Origin: Fusarium oxysporum f. sp. lycopersici 4287
Taxonomy: Eukaryota; Ascomycota; Sordariomycetes; Hypocreales; Nectriaceae
DNA: 64,000 bases
Assembly: GCF_000149955.1 (NCBI RefSeq)
Contig: NC_030998.1
Span: 1,406,020-1,470,019, forward strand
Direction: 5' to 3'
Shown: positions 10,591-21,899 of the stretch, in pieces
Position numbering within the stretch: the stretch's first letter is position 1
Layout of the letters: the number at the start of each line of letters is the position of its first letter
The notes under the pieces: generated by a model
The model's input: the letters and a program-made list of their open reading frames with translations, nothing else
Databases searched by the model: none
Told to the model about the DNA's origin: nothing
Translations under genes and position numbers: made by a program

Positions 10591-11824
10591 ATGCGACTTA
10601 GCACGCGCCTCGCCATCGTGATTGCTGGCTTGAGTGCCACATCCACTGGGCTGTTGATCCCATTAGTATCTTCGGGGCCCTTTGACGTTGGCTTGAACAT
10701 CAACACTCTCACTGATGAATCCAGATGGGATCCATACGCTCCAATCGACAGCCCCCAGAAGCGCCGTGTTCTGATCTCGGCTTTTACGCCCATCGATACC
10801 CAGGACAACTCTTGCCCGCATGGAGAGGTCAACGTTCCATATATGCCTCCCAAAACTCGAGACGCATTTGGACGACAGGCTGAAGCCATGGGTCTGCCAT
10901 CTGGAGTTTTCGAGGACTTGCAGCTGAAGTTTTGTCGACTCCCTGATGTGAGCCAAATAGAGAAAGAGGCTCAGAAGAATAAAACCAGACTTCCAGTCGT
11001 CATATTCTCCCCGGGTCGTGGTGTATCAAGATTCATGTACAGTACCATGGCAAGGTCCGTAGCCAGTCACGGCTACGTCGTGATCACAGTTGATCATGCT
11101 TACGACGCTTCGATCATCGAGTATCCAGATGGTACTGCCATCACTGGCGTCGTTGGTGAAGCGAACCAGACCGTTCTGGAAACATCAGCGAAGGTGAGTG
11201 ACTGAAAGCTTGCTTAAGAAGCAATTGCTAACCTCGATTGACATACAGGTTCGATCGCAAGACATTTCATTCATTATCGATCAAATCAAAGACAATGTCA
11301 CAGCAAGAGAGCAGTTTGGCTTATCCGAAACAGGTAGCATCTTTGTCTTTGGTCACTCAATTGGGGGAGCCACTGCCGTGTCGACATTACTCAGCGACGA
11401 TCGAATCAAGGGCGTAATAAATCTTGACGGCGACATGCTTGGCCCTGTCGTCAAAACCGGTCTTGACAAACCCCTCTTTCTCATTGGAAGGCCTCATTCT
11501 CGCGAACAGGGTCCGTCATGGAACGAAACTTGGAACAACCAGCGTGGACCAGGCATGATGCTGCAGCTTGATGGCATAACGCATCAGTCGTTCTTGGATG
11601 CGCCATTGCTTGTTAGTTTGAGGGATGTTCCTGAAGACTCGAAAGCCAAGGTGCAAGCTGCCTTGGGGACAATTGATGGCAGACGAATGGCATCTCTTGT
11701 AGTTCAGCTGACCGCTGCCATTCTTGAGTACGTTTTTGACGGTGCCGAGAACCGATTATGTCGTGTGGTTGGGGGCCAATCGGAAGTGATGGTTCTGGAG
11801 ATCAAGGGAATCAATTGTTCATGA
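10591..11824 (+). CDS. Secreted PAF-acetylhydrolase-like esterase
   Basis: Two exons, 10591-11193 and 11249-11824, are split by a GTGAGT...CAG intron in phase 0 and encode 392 residues. A signal peptide of about 20 residues (MRLSTRLAIVIAGLSATSTG) is followed by a mature chain. The alpha/beta-hydrolase features are LPVVIFSPGRGVSRFMYSTMARSVASHGY (oxyanion region), the nucleophile elbow GHSIGG with serine near 238, and GVINLDGDMLG with the acid. This is the pattern of PAF-acetylhydrolase group II proteins. The catalytic histidine is probably in DGITHQSF. Likely activity is hydrolysis of short acyl esters outside the cell. It lies 0.3 kb from a second hydrolase in the same direction. Confidence 0.85.
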
Positions 11825-12044
11825 GCACTCTCAGTTCTGCTGGACGAGGAGATCAAATTACGACCAACTGAACATGATGATTTATTCAAGAACCTGATTA
11901 AACTCCCGCAGCTCTGATGTCCCTGTATTGACGTGATTTTGTGACTCCGGTGCATGAATCTGAAAATGCATCAACGCCACGCATGTCATTCGGCCGCAGA
12001 CTATCGAATTGGCGCTTACGTCAGAATAGCAAGGCCCAGAGCCT

Positions 12045-12050
12045 TATAAG
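12045..12050 (+). promoter_or_regulatory. TATA-like element
   Basis: TATAAG lies 71 bases upstream of the hydrolase ATG at 12116. Confidence 0.35.
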
Positions 12051-12115
12051 AGCATACGATCAGGAATATCATGAGAGAGAATAATTCCCAACAGAAATCA
12101 GATTGACATCGTACA

Positions 12116-12882
12116 ATGGCTCCTACAATTTTCATCGTTCCTGGGTTCTATGAAGGCCCCACGGTCTTCCAACCTCTCGCCGACAGCCTCAATGGACGAG
12201 GCTTCAAAACAGTGATCACGACTATTTCCAGCACTGGCAAGACTCCTCCAGACAGCCCAAACATGGATGGTGATATCGCGAACATCGCCAAGGACCTTGC
12301 TCCTGTCGTTGAGGAAGCAGGTGATGAAGGCGTCGTTGCAGTCATGCACTCAGCAGGTGGCTTTATTGGGAGCGGTGCCCTCAAAGGCCTGACTTCTCAA
12401 GCCAGGCAGGATTCTGGGAAGGCTGGAGGTGTGAAGAAGATCATCTTCATCACAGCTGGGGTGGCACTTGAGGGCTATGAACAAGGGCCAATGGAGTTCT
12501 TTGACTACCATGTGAGACCTTCTATTTCCTTCTCATGCCCCTGTTTCTAACCGGTCTCCAGGAGTCAAACGGTACGCAGTCTTGTAAAGACCCCAGGAGC
12601 TTGCTTTACGGTGACTTCTCAGACGAAGAGGCCAGCGAGTGGCTTCCAGGTCTTCAACATCAAGCTGACAGAGGTTGGGCGACCAAGGTTCAGTACTGCG
12701 GTTGGAGAGAGGTACCAAGTGTCTACATCATCTGCGAGGGGGATAGGATACTACCTGCTGAGCTGCAGGAAAGGTTCGCGGGTCTGGCAGGCAGTGAGAT
12801 TATGAAGGTTGATGCTGGACATATGGTGCAGTTGAGTCAGACTGAAAAGGTGGCCGGCATCATCGCTTCACACGCGAATTAA
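12116..12882 (+). CDS. Small alpha/beta hydrolase
   Basis: Exons 12116-12511 and 12562-12882 are joined by a 50-nt GTGAGA...CAG intron with a CTAAC branch and encode 238 residues. The chain begins directly with the first strand TIFIVPGFYEGPTVFQPLA, so it is cytosolic. The nucleophile elbow is VVAVMHSAGGFIG with serine near 79. The end VDAGHMVQLSQ supplies the histidine near 219, and an acid is likely in IICEGDRIL. Size and motif order match the plant-methylesterase/EstC-like group that cleaves small esters. The preferred substrate is unknown. Confidence 0.82.
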
Positions 12883-13164
12883 GATGGCCGACACATCCTT
12901 TTGGAGCCTGTAGGCGGTAGCGAAGACAATGTTAATACATTGTTTATTTCCCTATTATTCTGACAGGGTCTGGTCAAAGGCAGCAAACCATTTGCTGAAA
13001 TTGTCCAGCTTACCATCCTAATCTGTTCCCGCTCGCTCCGACCTTTCATAACGACAGTTCTCTCAAATAACAGTTGTTCATGGGAGGGTCAATATGAGCC
13101 GGCCAGTCCTGCCTGTACTCAAGACTATAATGCCGAGGAGTAGCCAGTAGACGTGGATATCATT

Positions 13165-14816
13165 TCATTCGCGTTTCTCCTTGACTGATCTCCATTCCGT
13201 CATCAGGCTTCCAACTATCGCGACTGAAGCCAGCCCAGCTACAAGATACCATGTCTGCCCAAGGCTTTTGTCAATTGCAACTAGTACATCTTTTGTCGCA
13301 GATTCTGACACATTGCTAACCATTTCGCTAAGACCGCTGTTGCTGATGTGCGTTCCATTCAGACCCGGTATGAGGCCATCAAGGTTGTCAGAGAGCCGGT
13401 TAGTGAAGAGCACCTGTGCAATGGGAACAGACACAGCCGGGCCAAAAGATTGAGCGAACAGCATGATGGACAAACCAAGTGGGACGTCTTCAGCCGGGAG
13501 AACTGTCTGCACAGCTGTTTGAGGTCCAATGAACCCAATGCCGTAAGACAAGCCTGAAAGTGCCGTATAAGCAATGAGTTTCTCGAAACTGGTATCAATC
13601 TTAAACGTGGTGATAAGCCCTGCCGCAACTGGCATGATGAAGGATGCGAAGAGCATGAAGGGCGTGTAATAACCAAATGCACTGGTCCCCGCTCCGTGGA
13701 TGAGTGAACCGATTGTCGCTGCGATGATGATAGGTAACATCATGTAGCCGCTCTTGACAGGCGTGTAGCCACGAACGAGCTGGTAGTAGGTTGGTAGATA
13801 GTATTCTAGTACAACGCCTGTGCTGTTGACACAGAATATGAAGATGAAACCCGCAATCACGCAACGGTGCTTCATAATGCGAGGCGGAAGTGCAGCAGTG
13901 TCGCCTCGACGGACCTGATTCCAAACAAATACACCAAGGAGAACAGCAAATGTGAGGAGAGGTCCAATCACCTGGCCGCTACTCCACGGGTACATAGTGC
14001 CAGCCCATGAAAGAGCAAGAAAGAGGCTTGTGAGCGCTGGGAGAAGCAACATGTTACTAACGAGGTCAAGCTGAGCAACCTTCTGCTTAAACGTCATTTC
14101 AGAAACTCCACTAGGCTTATGATCATCCGACAGGCAAAACATGGTAAGAAGAAGCGTGACAGCACCCGTAGGCACGCTGATGTAGAAACACCATCGCCAG
14201 CTAAGTGTCTGAAGAGCACCGCCAATCAATGGCGCAGCGATGGTAGCAAGACCTTCAGCAGCACCAATGACTCCCAGAAATACAGGTCGTCGATGGAGAG
14301 GGGTGGATTGAATGATGATGATGAACGAACCAGCGAAGAGCCCGCAGATCCCAACCCAGCCACCGCTCTCCCGACAACAAGCATTGTCGACGAAACAGCA
14401 GCGCCCGAGAGTACAGACCCAGCTATGGAGATAATATTGGAAAGGAGAAAAATGCGTTTGATGGAGAAGAGCTTGTATGCTTTCCCAAAGACGAATTGGA
14501 AAGCGCAGACGCAGAGTCTGAAGGCGGATGAGTACCAGCCAACGTGAGACACCGTGTGAAAGTGATCGGTGATAGCTGGGACTGCTGTGGCAACTATGTT
14601 CATGTCTATACTGGCGAGGACGAGGATGGAGACCACGGAGAGTATAGTCAGCCAGAGTCTGATGCCTGTTGGGAACTCTGCGTCCGGTCGTTCACTTGAC
14701 TCCGCAGCATGGCCCTCGACAACGCTGTCGTGTTCATGGTAACTAATCTCGTTATTGTTATCTTGCTGGTGGACTTGCTGTGATGGTGTCCGTTCGAATA
14801 CGACAAGTTCTGCCAT
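13165..14816 (-). CDS. 14-TM MFS drug/metabolite exporter, one frameshift
   Basis: The N-terminal frame (14816 to about 14340) has a hydrophilic 50-residue head, the first membrane helices and GRAVAGLGSAG. The conserved continuation (LFAGSF...PLHRRPVFLGVIGAAEGLATIAAPLIGG) is in the next frame, which runs to 13165 through LSWRWCFYISVPTGA, the motif C region of the DHA2 family. One missing base in the GCGGGCTC run (about 14337-14345) explains the break, and with it restored the product would be 550 residues, normal for the family. No intron fits without deleting the conserved segment. DHA2 proteins export toxins or drugs by proton antiport at the plasma membrane. It is either a recent pseudogene or a sequence error. 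Confidence 0.82.
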
Positions 14817-15495
14817 TGTTGTTGGTCAAGACGTTGGTAAGAAAAGTAAATGAGGGGCTCAGAGTTAGACGACGGATTACCAGATCCCTGTCATGCAGAT
14901 CTTCCACCGATAACACCCGTCCTACAGGGTTACCAAGGACTGTACAACACCTTTTTAAAACTAACGAAAATAACGAGAAAGCTGTATGCAAGCACAGTCC
15001 AGTGGATATCCAGTTCACAATCAGTCCGGGAGTGTTGATGAAAAGCACATGTCATAACGTATAGGGGAGGTAAGAAAACTCAGGACATCTCGGCTAATGA
15101 CATAGGGATTCATATAACTGTAGAGTAGATTTAGCGGATTTAAAAGTAGTTTATTCCGACACCTTGCCCGACCTCGGAAATCTTCTTGCTCTGCGAGGTC
15201 AAGGTACTTCTACTTAGGCTCATGCGCAATCCTTGGAAAGTTAGCTCCTCTTGTTAGATCGAGACCCAATAGTCGTGGCCATCATGGCTTGCAGCGAGCG
15301 GATACCGGCTGTTTGATGAAGTCCAAATTGTGTATATAATTAAAGGGAGTGTCCTATGTGAATAATATGTAATGCAGGCGATTTGAAGCCTTTCAGAAGA
15401 AGAAAAAGGAATGTCTGATGCCAGAAGTATGCAAATGCTCAACCCAGTAACCCAGTCCTAAACTCCAAAAACCTTCTAAATGTTTAATAACACTT
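14817..15495. other. Intergenic
   Basis: The stretch holds the promoter of the MFS gene and the 3' flank of the repeat-protein gene. Nothing else is seen. Confidence 0.5.
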
Positions 15496-16425
15496 TTACT
15501 CTTTGCCGGGGTACTTTCCAGGGTACCATTTTCCATCATCGTAGCCAGTCTTGCCGCCCTCATACTTTCCCTCGTGCCAGCTGCCATCGTCATTGCGCTT
15601 GGTCTTGTGGTCAGGGTGGTACTGGCCATCATCGAAGCCAGTGCCAGGGCCCTCATATTTGCCTTGAACTTGTTAGTCTTGAAGGTCTTATAGCTTAGAG
15701 ATGTGTGACTTACCAGCTTCCCACTTGCCGTCGTCACGGCCAGTGTCGCCGCCCTCGTATTTGCCCTCGTGCCAGCTTCCATCATCCTCACGCTTCTCCT
15801 TGCCACCAGGGTACTTTCCGGGATACCACTTTCCATCATCATACTTGGTTCCTGGCTTTCCCTCGTATTTGCCGGGATGCCAGCTGCCATCATCGTTGCG
15901 CTTGGCCTTTCCACCAGGGTACTTTCCAGGGTACCATTTGCCGTCATCGTAGCCAGTCTTGCCACCCTCATACTTGCCCTCGTGCCAGGATCCGTCGTCG
16001 TTGCGCTTCTCCTTGCCGCCAGGGTATTTTCCGGGGTACCATTTGCCATCGTCGTACTTGGTTCCTGGCTTGCCCTCGTATTTACCTTCATGCCAGCTAC
16101 CGTCATCGTAGCGCTTGGCCTTCTTGCCATCCTTGCCAGGGTGGTATTGACCATCGTCAAAGCCGGTGCCAGGGCCCTCATACTTGCCTGGTAATGTTTA
16201 GTATGGCGAGTTGTTGGAGAGACTGTAAAGACTTACCTGGAGCCCACTTGCCGTCATCCTTGCCAGTATCACCGCCCTCATATTTACCTGATGCTGTTAG
16301 TATGAGACTGGGTGATGGAATGAGGCAAACATACCAGGGGCCCATGAACCGTCATCGGCGGGCTTTGCAGTGGGGAGGGCCAGAGCCGTAGCGGCAAAGG
16401 CAAGAAGAGTGTATGAGTAGCGCAT
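15496..16425 (-). CDS. Secreted repeat protein with Kex2 sites (candidate peptide precursor)
   Basis: Four exons on the minus strand, 16335-16425, 16237-16287, 15714-16187 and 15496-15662, encode 260 residues. The first 17 residues (MRYSYTLLAFAATALAL) are a signal peptide. The rest is about 14 degenerate units built on DDG-x-W-x-x-GKY-x-G. Five K-x-K-R sites (KAKR, KEKR, KAKR, KEKR, KTKR) divide it into segments of 32-48 residues, most starting (N/Y/E)DDGSW. There are no cysteines. Kexin in the Golgi cuts after KR, so the mature products should be a family of Trp/Tyr/Gly-rich acidic-basic peptides. This matches the general plan of fungal Kex2-processed repeat proteins and of RiPP precursors. 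No modifying enzyme is recognised nearby. A structural wall protein is the alternative. Confidence 0.8.
15496..16425 (-). repeat. Intragenic tandem repeats, about 105-nt higher-order unit
   Basis: The coding sequence alternates two related half-units, DDGSWHEGKYEG and DDGKWYPGKYPG, closed by a K-x-K-R site. The DNA of neighbouring units is also close, which suggests recent duplication or conversion. Units with DDGQYHP appear twice, near the start and near the end of the protein. Confidence 0.75.
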
Positions 16426-18781
16426 GTTGAGAGATGAAAGTTTATATGTAGAGAAGGGATGTTAAGAAAATTGTAGTAGAAACGATTGAGGCTGTAGTTA
16501 ATAGTGGAAGCGACGGTGTTGTAGCGAAGGTTGTTGTGATTGTTGTAGAAGAGATGATGATGATGAGAATGATAAAATTTAATCGAATGGAGGGAATCAA
16601 ACGTTGTTTATATATACAATTGTATGCCGCTTGCTTCAAACTTTGGCAGCATCGCCCAGATCGTGGGCTTACCACTAAGACATGGTCGTGGCTGGCGCCA
16701 TAGCGGATACCTCGCTCCGACACTCAAACTTAGTCTCTGGTAAGGCTGAGCTGGAGCTTGACGGCCGACATGAGTTCATGTCATGCCCTACGTCAGTTGG
16801 CAAAAGGCTACTATTTTCGGGTGCCCCGTGCTTCCACGCGAACTTGGGAGCTGCTGCGCCTGGATCACGCCAGGTTAAGGTCAGCGCTAGCTGCTGCGCA
16901 ATTTGGAGCTATCCCCAAATTGTCAGGGCTGAGGTCTCGATCGTGGGTGGAGGGGTCAGCCCCCAAGACCAGTTTATCCCGCAAGTTGTAACTGTCATAC
17001 CCGAGAAACCAGGCTCTGGGGCTGAAAGAGGTAAAGGTCAGCTGTGCCACCGCCCTTCCTCACGAGGTCTGCGTTGTCAAACTGATCTTGGCTTGAGTAA
17101 TGGAGGATGAAGGACTCGATCCTTCTCGTATCCTTTGTTGATCTGATTGTGAAAGTGTTGATGTTTGCATCCACCGTTGCGTAATATATTGGTAGCAAAA
17201 GTGCAAACTTCAAGCCCAAAAGTTCAGCTTTACAGCAGGCTCTCGAATCTCGCTAAGCCGGACAGTTCTATGACGGATACTCCAGCCAAGCCAAGACTAA
17301 GCTCAGCCCACCCCAGAGCCGATGGCTTCGGCCCATTGCTTTAGCTAAGCTTAAAAATAACCAATTGCACAGCCCGATCGAAGTCTGACATGAGTAACCA
17401 GAAAATGATAATGCTCCGTCTGAATAGTTTTGGGGAGTACAAGAGGTCTCGGGACTCGAGAATGGCGGAGGCGGATGAGGGTGTAGAGAACAAGACATGC
17501 AGAGATGGTGCTATCGATACGAGACTTTGCGTCGCGCACCTGATGGTTTTGAGAACATGATCCGGAACTAACCCTGGAACAAGCCTATTTTTACACTATT
17601 CATCAACCGTCCGATTAGATCTTGATCGGTCTCTGCTAGATGCCGCGGCAGCTCTTGAGCTTGGAGGCGAAGCAGGCATTATACACTTTATCCCGCCCTG
17701 GAGTAATATTTTGGTGAAAAGTGAATCTTAACTCAGCTACCGGAGTTTCATCCCCGTCATAGAGGATCAGCACAAATGTCACCATCCGGATGCATAATTG
17801 ACAGCTCTTTGGTCCACCCAGCTCTGAGCCTCAGCGTCACATGCCCCCAACTTGAGCTCGATGTAATGTAGCATTGCTTACTATGTACTTCTGCAGTTGG
17901 CTCAAAACGCGGGATAATTGCGTAACCTAGATTAGTCAAGTTTCTGGAGCTGAACATCGATGATGCTGAGAAAGCTGATGAGGCGCTGTTTGTAATTATC
18001 TCTTGATGAATGCAGAACTTACCTTGGATGACAGATGAATGAGACATGTGCAAAACATCGGCATTACTCCGTCAGCAATCTGTCAGATTTTTCAGTAGGC
18101 CAAGTCTCTCTCCAATGCGTGTTCCGCTGAAAAGCTGGGTTCTGGCGTCTTACTGTAAGCACAATCCTTCTTTTCGTATCCAAAGGACGTCATACGGTTG
18201 TTCTCAACATCACGTCAGCATAAACTTCATATCGCGCTCCCCTAGCATATAAAGGACTCCGTCGGAACTAGGAAAGGATTTTGTGTGACCATCTACTCTT
18301 TGGAACTTCGGTTGACGAGAGTTTCGACAGTCTCCTCTTCCCAACAAGCATTCACTAATTGAAAAGTAACTGTAAGCCACGAGATAAACTCCAGGCCGGT
18401 CATAGATTAAAACTGAACACAGTACAACAAGACTTGGCACATGAGTATGATGTGCTCATGCTGCACGAGTACTTCGTTTGGTTCCATTTGAGCATTCAGT
18501 GACAAATGACGGGAAGGATTCCTTTCAACCTGCATGTCTCTATAATAATCGCTGGAAACGCTGTAAAGTAACTGGGCGGGTCCTTGGAAGCTTGACACAA
18601 ATGTTCTTGGGGCAAACTTGGCACCCATAGATAATCTATCGGCCAGAAGCTCACTCAAACGTAAGTGTCCTTCACCCTACACCGCAAAAAGATCTTGCTA
18701 ACCCAAGTACCCGACTAGGATCGTCACTCAACGTCAGATCTTCCATTCTTGGGACGTTCCCCATCTCAAGTCAAGGTTTGT
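16426..18781. other. Long gene-free stretch
   Basis: The first 250 bases are the A/T-rich promoter of the repeat-protein gene, with TATATATA near 16609. The remaining 2 kb contains only short open frames without codon character on either strand. No transposase, tRNA or terminal repeats are recognised. A 7-bp inverted repeat (GACATGA...TCATGTC) lies near 16767. Confidence 0.5.
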
Positions 18782-20362
18782 TCACTTGTTGAAAGTTCGC
18801 TTCTTCAACCACCTGTTCACTAATTCCAGACCCTCTTTCGGCTTGTCCTGAGGAACCTGTTATGGCTTGTTAGCATCAAGTCCTCATTGACATCGAAGCA
18901 CTTACCATGTGGCCAGCTCCATCAACTGTAACAAAAGCGAATGTGGTTTTCTTATCGGTGCCGCCCATCTTGATTTTGACCTCCTTATACCATCCAAACT
19001 CATCACCTCCAGCCCCCCAGGATCTTTGCCGTTGCGCAACATATTCCGGTTGTCCTTTCCAAGGCATACTGTTGCTCCATCTCAAGTTACCAGCGGTGTT
19101 GCATGCGAGGTCGAGGTTTCCTTGGTACATTAGCACGTCGATATCGTGATCGAGCAAGTATAGAATCTGTGACTGAGTGCTGATTTCTTGGTCATATCCC
19201 AGACTAAATGCCACTTCTACATCCATCGCATAAATGGAGTAGTTCGTCACTGCACTAGGTACGCCTAAGGCATCGAAAACCTTGGGGGTGTTGAGATACT
19301 TCTCAATTAGCCCTGCTTCCTTATAGCACAGATCATCTCCAGATTCGCAGGGCCTGGTGATGTCGAATCTGTTCCTGTTGCCACCTGCACCGGATTCTCC
19401 ATCGTACCAGCTGATGACTCCGTCCCAGCAAACTTTACCAGCAGCGCCACAGATAGCATGGTCGGGATGCTCATAACATACCCGTGCGAGGTCAAGGCAT
19501 CGCGGAAGGTTCGCAGCCATAATGTCACAACGTGTGCTGTTGAAAACAGGCTTGTCAACACCCGGGTTCGTGGTGCAGAGTGTCTCCCAGTATCCGAAGT
19601 GGGTATCCAGAGGGGAGACGTAGCCGTTGCCGATGAGAACTGACTCCAGGTTGACTTGGGGCCGCTTAGGGTAGAGACTGTTCTGTGCAACAATAGTAGC
19701 TCCCAGGACAGGGATATAGTGGCCCTAAAGAGTCAGTCACGTCGCATAACAGGGAGTGCTGGGTCACCTACTCCATAACTCTCTCCTGAGATATGAAATG
19801 GCCTGTCGGCGAGATCCGGGAATACTTGGCTCACAAAGAGCTGCAAGAACTTATGCATACTCTCAGCAGCGACGAAAGAGTTTGACGGAATCGGCTCTCC
19901 GTCATCCAAGTACGAGAAGCCAACGCTGGCAGGCTGGTCGACAAAGATATAGTTCGCATTCTCATTCCATCCATAAGGGTTGTGAACCGTTCCATTACCA
20001 TGCTCGTTGATCAGACACGGTCCAAGCTCTTGAAGCAATCCCAGCATTGATGAGCCGCCAGGGCCTCCAGTTAACCAAAGCACAAGAGGGTCTGTTTTTG
20101 GTGCATTCTTGCTCTCAAAGTACCAGAAGAAAAGATGCTGGTTGCCGACATCGAGCCAGCCGGTGTACTGCTTCACGCGGGCGTCGCATATGGAGTCGTC
20201 AACCTGCTCTCTGATACGGATCGTATGCTCCGGAAATAGCGAGCTTTGGTGAACTTGGAACGTGGAGGCTTGCGGTGAGTCTGTGTCCTTGAGTGGTATC
20301 TGCGAGGCAAAAGCGCCAAGTGAAGCCCCTGCTAGGAGCAATGCCGTTCTTAGAAAGCCCAT
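18782..20362 (-). CDS. Secreted serine carboxypeptidase (S10 family)
   Basis: Three exons, 19772-20362, 18906-19724 and 18782-18856, encode 494 residues. A signal peptide ([20 protein letters not shown]) leads the chain. The S10 marks are [10 protein letters not shown] (about 110), the nucleophile motif GESYGGHYIP with serine near 195 split by intron 1, the aspartate in [12 protein letters not shown] (about 400), and the histidine in [13 protein letters not shown] near 469. Intron 2 falls right after GAGHM. The last exon of 25 codons ([19 protein letters not shown]) is essential for a proper C-terminus. The enzyme removes C-terminal residues from peptides at acid pH outside the cell or in the vacuole. 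Several N-glycosylation sites (for example NGT, NYS) are present. Confidence 0.92.
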
Positions 20363-20902
20363 TGTTGTAATACTTCTTGGCGAAGAAGTTGAATGGGGAA
20401 TTTGAACAAAGTTATAAATTGTCAGACGGTGAAACTCTGGCCGGGAATGGTTATGTAATCCTCGCGGAAATGACGACAACGAGCTCACCAGGGTAAGTCG
20501 CAAAAGGTTTTGCAAAAGGTCCTGTCTCAACTTATCTTTTACCCCGCTTCCACGGCATCTCAATCCGTACAGGATCAGCTCTAGTCTTGATAAGGAAGCT
20601 CACAGCACATTTTTGGAGTTTTCCGGTGAACCTGGAGACCAGGGCAGCGCGTGAATCAATTGAAGTTATCGAAGCCTGCGAGGCTTATCGCGTATTCTGA
20701 TAAGACGGGTCAGAGATGGCCCGTGTTTGCAATGGCAATGTCCATACAGAGAGAGAGTTCAGGAATAGCTTCGAGTACTCGATCAATTTCCATGTCCAAG
20801 TAATCATGACCTGATCTGACTGAACATTCACCATGCTTCTAACATAGTGTGTCATTTTATCTCGCTACCCTCGTCCAACGAGCTTTCACAGCTCATTATC
20901 AA
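20363..20902. other. Intergenic
   Basis: The stretch holds the promoter of the carboxypeptidase, with TTATAA near 20410 at about 50 bases from the start. Nothing else is recognised. Confidence 0.5.
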
Positions 20903-20975
20903 GGATCGATAGCTCAGTGGTACGAGCGAGGGATTGCAGATCCCTAGGTCGCGTGTTCGATCCACGCTCGGTCCT
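20903..20975 (+). tRNA. tRNA-Cys (GCA)
   Basis: A full cloverleaf folds. The acceptor stem is GGATCGA with TCGGTCC (one G-U pair) and a U discriminator at 20975. The D arm contains TAGCTCAGTGG (A box), the anticodon stem AGGGA/TCCCT encloses loop TTGCAGA with anticodon GCA, and the T arm is GCGTG-TTCGATC-CACGC (B box). There is no intron and no encoded CCA, as expected for a eukaryote. Confidence 0.95.
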
Positions 20976-20984
20976 AAAAGTTTC

Positions 20985-20989
20985 TTTTT
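20985..20989 (+). terminator. RNA polymerase III terminator
   Basis: A run of five T residues lies 10 bases after the tRNA-Cys. Confidence 0.7.
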
Positions 20990-21175
20990 GAACACCACTT
21001 ATTTTATATAACGACTTTATTTTTATGTATAATGACTATGCTTGCCATATCGAAATTTACAAACAAGTAAACATCCTCCTTTCCAAATTCCTGCCCTTAC
21101 TTCTGTTTCAATGAAATCCATTCCGTCATGAAAAGATACTCCAAGCATACCACCAGCAGAGCTACACTCATACCA

Positions 21176-21899
21176 TCACCAAAATACCTGTGGGGGATCA
21201 GGCCATTCCAAGTAACTAAAAAGCAGGTCCTTGATGAAGTCGGGACACTGTTCAGCCATGTCGTCATACCATTCTCTTGACTCTATTGCCTCCTTTTTTC
21301 CACGAACCGGGCACCTCATGAACTTTACGACCTGTTCCCGCAGTTCCTGTCGATGCTCTGGGGTTGAGTTATAGACCTGGGGGATCAAAGGGAGAACGTC
21401 TTCCAACTTCTGAGCGTGGGAAATGCCGATACGGAACTGCTCCGCTGCATATTGAGCAAGTGGTTCAATGTTGTACATATCACCCAGCGCGAACATGTAA
21501 ATGTGGTCGACGAGAGTTGAATCCTTGGAGAATTCCATATGGTATGTTCCCATGTAAAGGAAATCAATCAGCCATTTTACATGGTCCACAGAAGATTCTG
21601 ACAGATCGTACTCGTTTGTGGAAGATTCCTGCGAAATGTTAGCCACGTTCATCAGTTTTAAAAGGCAGACTAACCTTGAACAGCCCAGTGCATGCTATAT
21701 GAAAGACCTTTGATTGACTGCAGACGACGACCTTGTGGACTGGGAATCGAGCGGCTCCGCAGATGAAGGCAAAGTCCGTGAACTCATGGTTCTGTCTGGC
21801 TCTGTAGACAAGAATTGGTAAGTTGTTCTGATAGATGGGAGTCAAAGGGGATTTATACTGCCAGAGGCCCTTTCGAAAGTTTCTACTTTCATAGTCCAT
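21176..21899 (-). CDS. BTB/POZ domain protein 1
   Basis: Exons 21675-21899 and 21176-21628 are split by a GTTAGT...CAG intron right after LFK, giving 225 residues. The BTB core reads HEFTDFAFICGAARFPVHKVVVCSQSKVF, then LSESSVDHVKWLIDFLYMGTYH, then a BACK-like helical tail with HIYMFALGDMYNIEPLAQYAA. The order (FTDF, PVHK, FLYMGTY, A-x-MY-x-I) is that of the large ascomycete BTB family. Such proteins form dimers and may be adaptors of cullin-3 ligases, but short fungal members lack partner domains and their roles are unknown. It is the first of four tandem paralogs on this strand, each interrupted by introns near the same sites. Confidence 0.85.

Noticed and set aside
15393..16181. A minus-strand frame rich in M-A-x-T repeats beyond the stop of the repeat gene
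   Set aside because: It is a second frame of the same tandem repeat and has no signal peptide. The frame with DDGxW and KR sites has the start, introns and codon use.
15705..16391. A 228-codon open frame on the plus strand across the repeat gene
   Set aside because: It is the antisense of a repetitive coding region; periodic codons keep several frames open. It has no splice or start support and loses sense across the real introns.
16682..17110. A 142-codon plus-strand frame
   Set aside because: No coding character, no domain and no promoter signal; it lies in a long gene-free stretch.
16426..18781. A transposon remnant in the long gene-free stretch
   Set aside because: No terminal repeats, target duplications, transposase or reverse transcriptase frames could be seen by eye.
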